Below, piece by piece: positions 46,292-55,773 of a DNA stretch of 64,000 nt; position 1 is the first letter of the stretch, and each line of letters opens with the position of its first letter. This stretch comes from Gemmatimonadetes bacterium 2013_60CM_65_52. Lineage in GTDB: Bacteria; Gemmatimonadota; Gemmatimonadetes; Gemmatimonadales; Gemmatimonadaceae. The notes beneath the pieces were generated by a model. That model saw only the letters and a list, made by a program, of their open reading frames with translations. It had not been told where the DNA came from and did not search any database. A program made the translations under genes and the position numbers. Location of the stretch: the NCBI GenBank assembly GCA_002215645.1, contig NGFI01000004.1:247933-311932 (forward strand). The letters are read 5' to 3'.

Positions 46292-49200
46292 GCGGCGACG
46301 CCCTCGCCCGCAGTGCGCACGGCGTAGTACTTCGCCTCCGGATGATGCACGATGATCGCCGCCGTGCTCTGCTCGGGAATGAGCTGATACGCCGACGTCA
46401 GCACCATGCCCAGTGCGTCCTCCGCCGGCAGCAGACGGAAGAGCTGCGCGTGATCCTCGAGGTCGGGACATGCGCCGTAACCCCACGAGTATCGCTTCCC
46501 GCGTCCGCCGGGAATGCCAAGCTCGCGACGCACGCGACGATGCAGCCACTCCGCGACCGCCTCGGCGGATTCCACCGCGAGGCCGTGCGAGTAGAATGCC
46601 TCCGAGTACTCGCCCAGGGCCTGGAGCGCCTCGAAGCGTCGCGTGGCCTCGTCGCCAACCGTCACGACCTGAAGAGCCACGACATCTACGTCACCGCTGG
46701 TGGCCGCACGGAAGTAGTCGGCGAGGCACAGGCGTTCGCGGCCTTCCTGCCGCGGAAAGTGAAAGCGTCCCTGCTCGACGAGCGATCCGTCGCGCGCGTA
46801 CGCATCCGGCGAATACAGGACGAGGTCATTCTGGTCGCTCTGCGCAGGGAAGAAACCGTACACCGCGCGCGGCTGCACCCAGCGCCCTTCGCGCGCCTCT
46901 TCCCTCAGCCGCGCGAGCGTCGGCTCGAACTGGTCGCGAACGAGCGCGTCGAATTCCGGTCCCGAACCGCGTCCGCCCCACTGAAGCCGAAACAGCTCGT
47001 CCTTGTCGAGCAGCGCGAAGACCTCGTCCAGCGGAATGTCCTCGAGCACGCGCGTGCCCCAGAATGGCGGTGCCGGGATCGCGTGATTCTGCGTGACGTC
47101 GCTTCGCTCGCCCCCGGCGATTCCGGCGCGGACGTCCTTGCCCACGTTGGTCCGCAGGAACGTGTCGTTGCGTGCGTCCTCGATGAGCTTCGCGACGAGG
47201 TCGCCGCGGCGATCCGGCGATTGCAGCGCATCCATCGTCTCGAGTCCCTCGAACGCATCCTTGCAGTAGAACACGCCCGATTCGTACGCGCGATCGCCGT
47301 CCACGAACAGCGCCCGCCGTCCAAAGCGGCGATTGATTGCCGCGCCACCGATCAGCACGGGCAACTGAATGCCGCGCTTGTCCAGCTCCTGCACGCAGAG
47401 CGGCATCTGCTTGCTCGTGCTCACCAGCAGGGCGCTCAGGCCGATGGCATCCGCCTCGACCTCGAGCGCCTTCTCGATGATAGTGTTCACGGGCACCTGC
47501 TTCCCGAGATCGAACACGGTGTAGCCGTTGTTCGACAGAATCGTGTTGACGAGCGACTTGCCGATGTCATGGACGTCGCCGTACACGGTGGCCAGCACGA
47601 CCTTTCCCTTCGTGTATCCCTCGGCCTTTTCCAGGAAGGTCTCGAGATGTTTCACGGCTTTCTTCATCACCTCCGCACTTTGGAGCACGAAGGGAAGGAT
47701 CAACTCCCCGGCGCCGAACTTGTCGCCCACCTCTTTCATGGCCGGCAGCAGCACCTCGTTCAGGACTTTCACAGGATTCGCGCGGACACCCGCGGCGTCG
47801 AGCGCGTCCTCGATGCCCTCCTTCTTTCTGTGGAGGACCATCCAGTGCACCTTCTGCTCGGCCGTCATGCCGGCCGTGGGATCTTCCTTCTCGGCGCGCG
47901 CGTCCTTCTGCTCCGCGGTCGAGAAGCCTTCGATGAACCGTTGGAGCGCGTCCGGCCGTTTGTTGAATACGAGGTCGTCCGCCAATGAGCGCTCCAGGGC
48001 GCTCAATTCCGCGTAGGGCTTGATGTGCGCCGGATTGACGATGGCCGCGTCGAGGCCTGCTTCAACGCAATGATGCAGGAAGACGGAGTTCAGAACGTGG
48101 CGCGCCGCGGGATCGAGCCCGAAGCTCACGTTCGACACGCCCAGAATCGTGAAGACGCCGGGCAGCTCGCGCTTGATGAGCCGGATTCCCTCGATGGTTT
48201 CGTGCGCGCTGTCGATCCACTCCGCGTCGCCCGTGGCGAGCGTGAAGGTCAGCGCATCGTAGATGAGATCTTCGGCCCGGAGGCCATACTCGCCCACGAC
48301 GATGTCGTAGATGGCGCGCGCCACCTCGAGCTTGCGCTCGCGGGTCTTGGCCATGCCGACCGGATCGATCGTGAGCGCGACGAGCGCTGCCCCGTGCTTT
48401 TTCGCAATGGGGACGACGGAATCGATTCGCGTGCGGCCGTTCTCCATGTTGATGGAGTTGATGATGCCGCGCCCAGGCAGATGCTGGAGCGCCGCCTCGA
48501 TGACCGGCGCCTCCGTCGAGTCGATCATCAGCGGCGTCTCGACGCTCATCGACAGGAGCTTCACCACCTTCGACATCTGTTCCGCTTCGTCGCCACGCTC
48601 CGTGAGCGCGACGCAGACGTCGAGCACATGCGCGCCGCTGTCCTGCTGCTCGCGCGCGACCTCGAGGATGCCTTCGTAGTCGTCGGCCAGGAGGAGGCGT
48701 TTCACCTTGCGCGAGCCCTGCGAGTTCACGCGCTCGCCGACGATGAGCGGCGCAGGCTCCTGTCGCAGCCACGTCGCACGCATGGCCGACGACACCTTCG
48801 CCTCGCGCTGATGCGCCGGGTGCGCGACCGGGGACAAGTCGCTCACCGTGCGCACGATGGCGGCGAGGTGCTCCGGCGTCGTCCCGCAGCAACCGCCAAC
48901 GATGCGGACGCCGAAGTCGCGCACGAGCTCGCCCAGCATGGCCGCCATCGGCTCGGGCTCGAGCGGATAGATCGCCTCGCCCGTGCCCGTGTTGAGCGGC
49001 AGACCGGCGTTCGGAATGACAGACAGCGGCAACGACGCATGCTCGCTGAGGAACCGCACAGGCTCGCGCATGTGCTCCGGCCCAGTCGAGCAATTGAGTC
49101 CCACCACGTCTACGCGCATGGCCTCCAGCGTCGCCAGCGAACTCGCGATGTCGGTGCCGAGGAGCATGCGTCCACTCGTGTCGAGCGTGACCTGCGCCTG

Positions 49201-49800
49201 AACCGGCACACGATGTCCCAGCTCGGTGAACAACCGCTCGAAGCCGGTGATTGCCGCCTTCACCTCGAGAATGTCCTGCGCCGTCTCGACGAGGAGCACG
49301 TCCACGCCGCCTTCGACGAGGTACTTCGCCTGGAGGTAATACGTCTCCGCGAGAGCCTCGAAGGTGATGTTGCTCAGCGTCGGGTCGCTGCTGGACGGCA
49401 GCATGCCTGTCGGCCCGATGGAGCCCGCAACGAAGCGAGGATGCTCCGGCGTTGCGAACTTGTCGCACGCCGCGCGGGCCAGGCGCGCCGCCTGTACGTT
49501 CAGCTCTCGCGCCTTCTCCTCGATGCCCCACTCGCGAAGCCGGTGCGGCGTGCTCTGAAACGTGCAGGTCTCCACCACATCGCATCCCACGGCCAGGAAC
49601 GATTCGTGGATGGACTGGATCACGTCGGGGCGTGTGAGCACCAGGTGGTCGTTGCAGCCCTCCAGCGCCTTGCCACCGTAGTCCTCGGGGGTGGGATTGT
49701 GGCGCTGAATGTTGGTGCCCATGGCGCCGTCGTACACGAGGACCCGTCGTGCGATGGCGTCGAGGTAGGGATGCATGTCCCGCGGGGGGCGATTCGTCAT
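46288..49800 (-). CDS. metH: Cobalamin-dependent methionine synthase MetH
   Basis: Hcy-methyltransferase (VYDGAMGTNIQRHN, VGGCCGTTPEHLAAI), pterin-binding (ERVNSQGSRKVKRLL), B12-binding (VYGDVHDIGKSLVNTILSNNGYTVFDLGKQVP) and activation domain (RGKRYSWGYGACPDLEDHAQLF). Confidence 0.96.
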   Translation of the reverse strand: MTNRPPRDMHPYLDAIARRVLVYDGAMGTNIQRHNPTPEDYGGKALEGCNDHLVLTRPDVIQSIHESFLAVGCDVVETCTFQSTPHRLREWGIEEKARELNVQAARLARAACDKFATPEHPRFVAGSIGPTGMLPSSSDPTLSNITFEALAETYYLQAKYLVEGGVDVLLVETAQDILEVKAAITGFERLFTELGHRVPVQAQVTLDTSGRMLLGTDIASSLATLEAMRVDVVGLNCSTGPEHMREPVRFLSEHASLPLSVIPNAGLPLNTGTGEAIYPLEPEPMAAMLGELVRDFGVRIVGGCCGTTPEHLAAIVRTVSDLSPVAHPAHQREAKVSSAMRATWLRQEPAPLIVGERVNSQGSRKVKRLLLADDYEGILEVAREQQDSGAHVLDVCVALTERGDEAEQMSKVVKLLSMSVETPLMIDSTEAPVIEAALQHLPGRGIINSINMENGRTRIDSVVPIAKKHGAALVALTIDPVGMAKTRERKLEVARAIYDIVVGEYGLRAEDLIYDALTFTLATGDAEWIDSAHETIEGIRLIKRELPGVFTILGVSNVSFGLDPAARHVLNSVFLHHCVEAGLDAAIVNPAHIKPYAELSALERSLADDLVFNKRPDALQRFIEGFSTAEQKDARAEKEDPTAGMTAEQKVHWMVLHRKKEGIEDALDAAGVRANPVKVLNEVLLPAMKEVGDKFGAGELILPFVLQSAEVMKKAVKHLETFLEKAEGYTKGKVVLATVYGDVHDIGKSLVNTILSNNGYTVFDLGKQVPVNTIIEKALEVEADAIGLSALLVSTSKQMPLCVQELDKRGIQLPVLIGGAAINRRFGRRALFVDGDRAYESGVFYCKDAFEGLETMDALQSPDRRGDLVAKLIEDARNDTFLRTNVGKDVRAGIAGGERSDVTQNHAIPAPPFWGTRVLEDIPLDEVFALLDKDELFRLQWGGRGSGPEFDALVRDQFEPTLARLREEAREGRWVQPRAVYGFFPAQSDQNDLVLYSPDAYARDGSLVEQGRFHFPRQEGRERLCLADYFRAATSGDVDVVALQVVTVGDEATRRFEALQALGEYSEAFYSHGLAVESAEAVAEWLHRRVRRELGIPGGRGKRYSWGYGACPDLEDHAQLFRLLPAEDALGMVLTSAYQLIPEQSTAAIIVHHPEAKYYAVRTAGEGVAA

Positions 49801-49806
49801 TCGTCG

Positions 49807-49842
49807 AAAAAAAAAAGAGCCCAAACGCGATAGTGCGGGCTC
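49807..49842 (-). terminator. Intrinsic terminator/attenuator in the metH 5' leader
   Basis: On the minus strand GAGCCC-(14 nt)-GGGCTC followed by T10, ending 6 nt before the metH ATG. Confidence 0.88.
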
Positions 49843-49895
49843 GCGCTTTAGCGGTGGATTAACGTGGCCGCAATTTGCCGGAAATCGCCACGACT
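49843..49895 (-). promoter_or_regulatory. Candidate SAM-II (metA-motif) riboswitch aptamer upstream of metH
   Basis: Minus-strand RNA CGUGGC-GAUUUCCGGCAAAUUGCG-GCCACG-UUAAUCCACCGCUAAAGCGC: 6-bp P1, loop starting GAUUU and ending UUGCG, post-P1 GUUAA and downstream GCUAAA, as remembered for the SAM-II consensus. Confidence 0.7.
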
Positions 49896-50051
49896 GACGG
49901 TTAACCTTCTCCCTTGATACTTAGCGGATGTGATAGTACCGGGCAAGCGCGTGCTGGACGCGCGGCACCTGCGGACCGAGATTCCTGCGGCCCAAAGCTC
50001 GCGCAGGGAACGATTCATGAAGGGGCGGTACACTATCCGATACTCACACTC

Positions 50052-51995
50052 ATGAACGACCTCGCATCCACCTGCGTGGAAACAAGCGCGCCTCCCGCGT
50101 ATGGAGATCTGGGGCGTGCGCTGGCGCCGCTGCTCGAGCATCTGGGCGAGGGCTGCTTCTACGTCTACGACGACCTCCGCGTCGCCTTTCTGAACGCGGC
50201 GGCGCGGCGCGACATCGCGGCGCGTGGAGCTGATCCCGACGGGTTTCCTGGCGAGCCCCTGTGGAACCTCCTTCCGTATCCTCCGGACTGGCCGGCTCGC
50301 GTGGCCGTGGAGCAAGCCATCCGCGACCGACTGCCGTGCTACTTCACCACGCTCGGCACCTACGGCAACTATTGGGTCGACATCGACGTCGTTCCGCAGG
50401 AGCAGGGCGTGTTGATCTATTATCGCGACGTCACGCCGAGCCATAACCTCGCCGGGGCGCAGGCGGCGTCGGAGAGCGCCCTCCAGGCGACGACGGCGCG
50501 CATGCAAACGCTGATCGACGAAGCGCCCCTTGCCGTGATTCTGCTCGATCCCGATCTCCGGATCGTCCACTGGAATCCCGCCTCCGAAGCGATGTTCCAG
50601 TGGAAGGCCGCGGAGGTGGTCGGACGGCCGCTCCCGACCGTGCCCAGCGACGAGACGCAGAGCTTCGAGGCAAACGCCCTGCGAACGCTGCGAGGCGAGT
50701 CGCTGCGAGCGGTTCCCGCGCGCCGTCGCCGGAAGGACGGCGTCGTCCTCGACGTCCAGATTTCCGCCACCGCGATGCGCAACGCCCAGGACGCAATCAC
50801 CGGCATCGTGGTGATGATTTCCGACGTCACGGCGCACCGGAAGCTCGAGGCGCAGCTTCGCATGGCACAGAAGATGGAAGCCGTGGGAATGCTGGCGGGG
50901 GGCGTCGCGCACGACTTCAACAACCTGCTCACGGCCATCAAGGGGTTCACCTCCCTCCTTCAGATGTCCGTCTCACCGGAAGACGAGGCTGCCGAGTTTC
51001 TGGGCGAGATCAACAAGGCAGCCGATCGTGCGGCCGCCCTCACCGCGCAGCTGCTGGCGTTCAGCCGCCGCCAGCTCCTTCGCCCCGAGCCGATCGACCT
51101 CAATGCGCGCGTGCGCGAGCTGGAGCGTATGCTGCGGCTCCTGCTCCGCGAAGACGGAAACCTCGTGCTCGACCTCGATCCCGCGCTCAACAAGGTGCAG
51201 GCCGATCCAGGTCAGATCGAGCAGGTCGTCCTGAACCTGGTCGTGAACGCACGAGACGCGCTGCACGATCAGGACGGAGGCCGCGTCATCATCAAGACGC
51301 GCAATGCCGAGCTCCGAGATGAGTTCGCGCACTGGGGCGTGCAGGAGGCGCCAGGCCACTATGTCCGTCTCGACGTCATCGACAACGGCATCGGCATGGA
51401 CCGCGCGACTCAGGCCCGGATCTTCGATCCATTCTTCACCACGAAGGAACCGGGACACGGCACCGGCCTCGGCCTCGCGACGGTCTTCGGCATCGTGAAG
51501 CAGAGCAACGGATACGTGTGGGTGGAATCGAGTCCGGGCGAGGGAGCGTCGTTCACCGTCTACCTGCCGCGTGCCAGCCAGGCCGCGCGTACGTCCGAAT
51601 CATTTGCCACCGAGCATACCGGCGGCGGCGAGATCATTCTCCTCGTGGAGGATGAAGACGCCGTGCGCCGCGTCGCCCGGCGCGCTCTCGAGCTGCAGGG
51701 CTTCCGTGTCGTCGAGGCGTCCGACGGCCAGACCGCCGTCGAGTGGGCCGAGGCGAACCATCTCGACTTGTTGTTGACCGATGTCATGATGCCGCGCATG
51801 AGCGGCACGGCTGTCGTGAGTCGGATTCGCCAGACCAAGCCGGGCGTCAAGGTGTTGATGATGTCCGGGCACAGTGAGGAGCTGACGCGGCGGGGAACGC
51901 TCGAACCGGGTACGCCATTCATCAAGAAGCCGTTCACGCCGGCGCAACTGACACAGATCGTTCGCGACACGCTGGACGCCGTACCGGCGGACTGA
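50052..51995 (+). CDS. Hybrid sensor histidine kinase with PAS domains and C-terminal receiver domain
   Basis: PAS (PLAVILLDPDLRIVHWNPASEAMFQWKAAEVVGRPL), HisKA GGVAHDFNNLLTAIKGF, HATPase DNGIGMDRATQARIFDPFFTTKEPGHGTGLGLATVFGIVKQ, REC ILLVEDEDAVRRVARRALE..DLLLTDVMMPRMSG. Confidence 0.94.
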   Translation: MNDLASTCVETSAPPAYGDLGRALAPLLEHLGEGCFYVYDDLRVAFLNAAARRDIAARGADPDGFPGEPLWNLLPYPPDWPARVAVEQAIRDRLPCYFTTLGTYGNYWVDIDVVPQEQGVLIYYRDVTPSHNLAGAQAASESALQATTARMQTLIDEAPLAVILLDPDLRIVHWNPASEAMFQWKAAEVVGRPLPTVPSDETQSFEANALRTLRGESLRAVPARRRRKDGVVLDVQISATAMRNAQDAITGIVVMISDVTAHRKLEAQLRMAQKMEAVGMLAGGVAHDFNNLLTAIKGFTSLLQMSVSPEDEAAEFLGEINKAADRAAALTAQLLAFSRRQLLRPEPIDLNARVRELERMLRLLLREDGNLVLDLDPALNKVQADPGQIEQVVLNLVVNARDALHDQDGGRVIIKTRNAELRDEFAHWGVQEAPGHYVRLDVIDNGIGMDRATQARIFDPFFTTKEPGHGTGLGLATVFGIVKQSNGYVWVESSPGEGASFTVYLPRASQAARTSESFATEHTGGGEIILLVEDEDAVRRVARRALELQGFRVVEASDGQTAVEWAEANHLDLLLTDVMMPRMSGTAVVSRIRQTKPGVKVLMMSGHSEELTRRGTLEPGTPFIKKPFTPAQLTQIVRDTLDAVPAD

Positions 51996-52002
51996 CGTTT
52001 CG

Positions 52003-53364
52003 TCAGACCTCCGCGGCCAACAAGGAGTTGCGCCGCCAGTACAGGAACACCGGCACGCCTGCCGCGAGCACCATCACCCCGCGCAGCGCATTGCCCGGAT
52101 TGGACGCCACCGAACCGAACACCACGTACGCGGACGCGGCCACGAACAGGATGACGCTCACGGGATACAACGGCGCACGATAGCCACGATCCGTCACCTG
52201 CTCGCGCGCGTCGCGCCGGCGGAATACCACGAGCGTCAGGGCCGTCGCGCCGAAGAAGATCCAGTCGCCGAACACCACCCAGTCGAGGAGCTGGCCGTAG
52301 GTGCCGGTCATGATGAGCACCGACGCCACGATCGCCTGCAACAGCAGCGCACGCAGTGGAGTGCGCCAGCGCGGATGCAGATCCGCCAGCGCCGCGAAGA
52401 AGAGTCCGTCGCGGGCCATGGCCTGATACACGCGAGGCGAGACCAGAATCACGAGATCGAGAAATCCGAACGAGGACGCCGCGACGCCTGCTGCGATCAG
52501 CCGCCGGCCGCTCGTTCCGGCGACGATTGCCATGGTGTCCGACGCTGGCGCTCTGCTCGCGGCCAGGCCTGCGACTCCCAGTGCGCGCAGATACGCGAGA
52601 TTGGCGCCGAGATACACCACTACCACGATGAGCACGCCGAGAACGAGCGCACGTGGCAGCGTACGCTCCGGATCGCGCAGCTCCTCGGCCACGAAGTTCG
52701 TCTGCTGCCAGCCGCCGAAGGTGAAGAGCACCGGAACGAGCGCTGTGCCGAGCACCAGAAAGATCTCGCGAACGGAGTGAGGCGTGGGCAGCGACAAGGT
52801 CGGCGGCGTCGGGATCGATGACACGAACAGGGCCGCGACGAGCAACGATGCCAGGGCGGCCAGCTTGAGGATCGTGAACACGTTCTGCGTCACGGCTCCA
52901 GGCTGCACGCCGAAGGCGTTGACGATCGTGAGGACCACGACGGCGCCGAGTGCAATCGGCTTGATGAGATCGGGAGAAAGTCCCGCAAGCTGCGTCGCAT
53001 AGGTGGCGAACGTCACGGCTACCGCCGCGATGGCGCCTGTGGCAATCGCAAGCAGCAACGCCCAGCCATACAGAAATGCGGGGAGCGGGCCGAATGCGTC
53101 GCGGAGATAGGCGTAGCCACCGCCGACTTGCGGACGACGCCGGCCGAGCTCGGCGAAGATGAACGCGCCGAGCAGCGCGATCACCGCACCGAGCGACCAG
53201 GCGCTGATCGTCAGCGTGGCGGTGCCGGTTCGCGCGGCCACCGCCTGCGAGCTGATGAAAATGCCGGAGCCAATGATGCCACCAACCACGAGCATCGTGG
53301 CGGAGAAGAGCCCAAGGCTGCGCGAGTAGGTCGCGCGATCGTCCTGCTCGCTGCCGGACGGCAC
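52003..53364 (-). CDS. APC superfamily amino acid permease
   Basis: LGLFSATMLVVGGIIGSGIFISSQAVAARTG; about 12 TM; QVGGGYAYLRDAFGPLPAFLYGWA. Confidence 0.9.
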   Translation of the reverse strand: MPSGSEQDDRATYSRSLGLFSATMLVVGGIIGSGIFISSQAVAARTGTATLTISAWSLGAVIALLGAFIFAELGRRRPQVGGGYAYLRDAFGPLPAFLYGWALLLAIATGAIAAVAVTFATYATQLAGLSPDLIKPIALGAVVVLTIVNAFGVQPGAVTQNVFTILKLAALASLLVAALFVSSIPTPPTLSLPTPHSVREIFLVLGTALVPVLFTFGGWQQTNFVAEELRDPERTLPRALVLGVLIVVVVYLGANLAYLRALGVAGLAASRAPASDTMAIVAGTSGRRLIAAGVAASSFGFLDLVILVSPRVYQAMARDGLFFAALADLHPRWRTPLRALLLQAIVASVLIMTGTYGQLLDWVVFGDWIFFGATALTLVVFRRRDAREQVTDRGYRAPLYPVSVILFVAASAYVVFGSVASNPGNALRGVMVLAAGVPVFLYWRRNSLLAAEV

Positions 53365-54242
53365 TACGGCTTGCAGATGCCGCCGTACGTCTCCGGCCTC
53401 CGGTCACGAAAGAACTGCCACGTGTTCCGCACCTGCCGGATCATGTCGAGATCGAGCTCGGCCACGATCAATTCGTCCTTGTCCCGGCTGCCCGTGGCGA
53501 GCATCTGCCCACGTGGATCGCAGAAGTAGCTCTGGCCGTAGAACTCGCCGATGTTCCATGGCGCCTCGATGCCCACACGGTTGATGGCGCCGACGAAATA
53601 TCCGTTCGCCACAGCGTGCGCCGGCTGCTCGAGCTTCCAGAGGTATTCCGAGAGGCCGGCAACCGTCGCCGACGGATTGAACACGATCTCCGCGCCATTG
53701 AGGCCGAGCGCGCGCGCGCCTTCGGGGAAATGGCGGTCGTAACAGATGTAGACGCCGACCTTCGCGTAGCGCGTCTGGAACACGGGATATCCGAGGTTGC
53801 CGGGCTTGAAGTAGTACTTCTCCCAGAATCCTGGTGCGACCTGCGGAATGTGGTTCTTGCGATACTTGCCCAGGAATGCGCCGTCGGCGTCGATGACGCC
53901 GGCGGTGTTGTAGTACACGCCAGTGGCCTCGACCTCATACAGCGGCACGATGATCACCATGCCGTGCTTCCGCGCAGTCTCCTGCATGAGCTTCGTCGTC
54001 GGCCCGTCGGGAATCGCCTCCGTCGCCTCGTACCACCGCGGCGTCTGCTCGGCGCAGAAATACGGGCCCGTAAAGATTTCCTGCATGCAGAGGATCTGCA
54101 CGCCCTGATCGGCCGCTCGCTCGATCAACACCATGTGCTTGTCGACATTCGCCTGGCGAATTTTGTCGAGGGGCGCGTTCGTGTCGAGCGCGTTCGACGC
54201 CTGAATGAGTCCGCATTTCACGATCTGGGACATGACCGACAC
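53364..54242 (-). CDS. Nitrilase-family amidohydrolase, probable beta-ureidopropionase/N-carbamoyl amidase
   Basis: MQEIFTGPYFCAEQTPRWYEATE, GKYRKNHIPQVAPGFWEKYYFKPGN, GVYICYDRHFPEGARALGLNGAEIVFNPSAT (E-K-C triad); located in the pyrimidine cluster. Confidence 0.88.
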   Translation of the reverse strand: MSVMSQIVKCGLIQASNALDTNAPLDKIRQANVDKHMVLIERAADQGVQILCMQEIFTGPYFCAEQTPRWYEATEAIPDGPTTKLMQETARKHGMVIIVPLYEVEATGVYYNTAGVIDADGAFLGKYRKNHIPQVAPGFWEKYYFKPGNLGYPVFQTRYAKVGVYICYDRHFPEGARALGLNGAEIVFNPSATVAGLSEYLWKLEQPAHAVANGYFVGAINRVGIEAPWNIGEFYGQSYFCDPRGQMLATGSRDKDELIVAELDLDMIRQVRNTWQFFRDRRPETYGGICKP

Positions 54243-54276
54243 TCACGTGGAAATTGTGAAGCGCAGGATGCGACGC

Positions 54277-55773
54277 TCAGGACCGGCGCTGACCGACGCC
54301 CGCCTTCATCAGGGCGAGGTAGAGCGCGAAGCTCAGCCCGAAGGTAACGAACCACGCGTACCGATAGAGATGATCCAGCAGGCTGGGATTCGCGACGTTG
54401 CCGCCGGGCGTCGTTGCCGCGTGCAGGAACCCGGGCACCACTGGAAGCACCGCGACCACGAGCGCGATCATCGCCGCCGGATTCCACCCGCCGCGATAAG
54501 TGTACGCGCCATTCTCACGAAACAGGTCGTGCAGTGAAAGCTGCTGCTTCCGGAGCACCCAGTAGTCGGCGATCAGAATGCCGCCCAACGCGCCCATGAG
54601 GCTCGAGTAGCCCACGAGCCACGTGAAGATGTATGCGCCCGCGTCCGAATAGAGCTTCCAGGGCATCATCAGCACGCCCACGACCGCCGTGATGAGCCCG
54701 CCCATCACGTAGCTGATCTTCTTCGGGTTCAGATTTGAGAAGTCGTTCGACGGGGACACGACGTTGGCCGCCATGTTGGTATGCAACTGTGCGGCAAGCA
54801 CCACGAGCGTTGCGGCGATGATCACCGCGGTGCCGCCGATCTTCGTGACGAGGACGACGGGATCCCACTCGGGCTTTCCGAAAATGACGATCGTCGCACT
54901 GGTGACCGCCACGCCGATGAACGCGAACGCCGTCATGGTCGTCGGCAGCCCCATCGCCTGCCCGAGCATCTGCGACTTCTGGCTGCGTGCGTATCGCGTA
55001 AAGTCGGGGATGTTGAGGCTCAACGTGGCCCAGTATCCCACGGCAGCAGTCAGCGCAGGCGGAAAGATGGTCCAGAAGGGCAGCGCATTTGCGCCTTGAA
55101 GGCGCGACGACTCACTGAGGATATGAGCGAGACCACCGCCGTGCTCGATGCCCCACAGCAGAAGGATCGTGCTGCCGGTGATGAGCACCGGCGCGGCCGC
55201 GCTGCCAAGATGCTTGATGCTTTCGATGCCGCCCGCGATGATCGCGACCTGAAGGAGCCAGAAGAGCAGGAACGCGATTGCGATACCGCCGGGAACGGTC
55301 GTCCATCGTGGCCACGCCGCCGTGAGGAGCGTGTTGAGCGCCAGCGCGGCGATCCACGTCTGAATCCCGAACCATCCACAGGCCACGATGGCCCGGAGAA
55401 TTGCCGGCACGTTCGCGCCCTTCGTGCCGAACGCCGCTCGGCACAGCACCGGAAAGGAGATCCCGTACTTCGTGCCGGCGTGCGCGTTCAGGATCATCGG
55501 CACGAGCACGATGGTATTGCCGAGCAGGATCGTGAGCATGGCCTGCCACCACGTCATGCCCTGCGTCATCATCCCCGACGCGAGCGTGTAGGTCGTGATG
55601 ACGACGCTCATGCCGATCCACAGGGCGGCGATGTTGTACGTGGACCAGGTGCGCCGCGACAGTGGCGTGGGTGCGAGATCGGGATTCCACAGCGAGCTGG
55701 CCGACAGGTCGGCGTCCACCGTCACGAAATCCACCGTGTACGAGGCCGCCTCGATCTCGTTCGAGAGCCTCAC
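54277..55773 (-). CDS. NCS1 family nucleobase:cation symporter
   Basis: DLAPTPLSRRTWSTYNIAALWIGMSVVITTYTLASGMMTQGMTWWQAMLTILLGNTIVLVPMILNAHAGTKYGISFPVLCRAAFGTKGANVPAILRAIVACGWFGIQTWIA. GTG start overlaps dihydropyrimidinase stop. Confidence 0.93.
   Translation of the reverse strand: MRLSNEIEAASYTVDFVTVDADLSASSLWNPDLAPTPLSRRTWSTYNIAALWIGMSVVITTYTLASGMMTQGMTWWQAMLTILLGNTIVLVPMILNAHAGTKYGISFPVLCRAAFGTKGANVPAILRAIVACGWFGIQTWIAALALNTLLTAAWPRWTTVPGGIAIAFLLFWLLQVAIIAGGIESIKHLGSAAAPVLITGSTILLLWGIEHGGGLAHILSESSRLQGANALPFWTIFPPALTAAVGYWATLSLNIPDFTRYARSQKSQMLGQAMGLPTTMTAFAFIGVAVTSATIVIFGKPEWDPVVLVTKIGGTAVIIAATLVVLAAQLHTNMAANVVSPSNDFSNLNPKKISYVMGGLITAVVGVLMMPWKLYSDAGAYIFTWLVGYSSLMGALGGILIADYWVLRKQQLSLHDLFRENGAYTYRGGWNPAAMIALVVAVLPVVPGFLHAATTPGGNVANPSLLDHLYRYAWFVTFGLSFALYLALMKAGVGQRRS

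Noticed and set aside
48025-49833. 602-aa plus-strand ORF (and 46342-47988, 548 aa)
   Set aside because: Antisense to metH, whose four domains are all recognisable. The plus-strand frames are Arg/His-rich noise.
51560-53407. 615-aa minus-strand ORF
   Set aside because: Out-of-frame shadow of the APC permease plus the antisense of the hybrid kinase receiver domain; no coherent domain.
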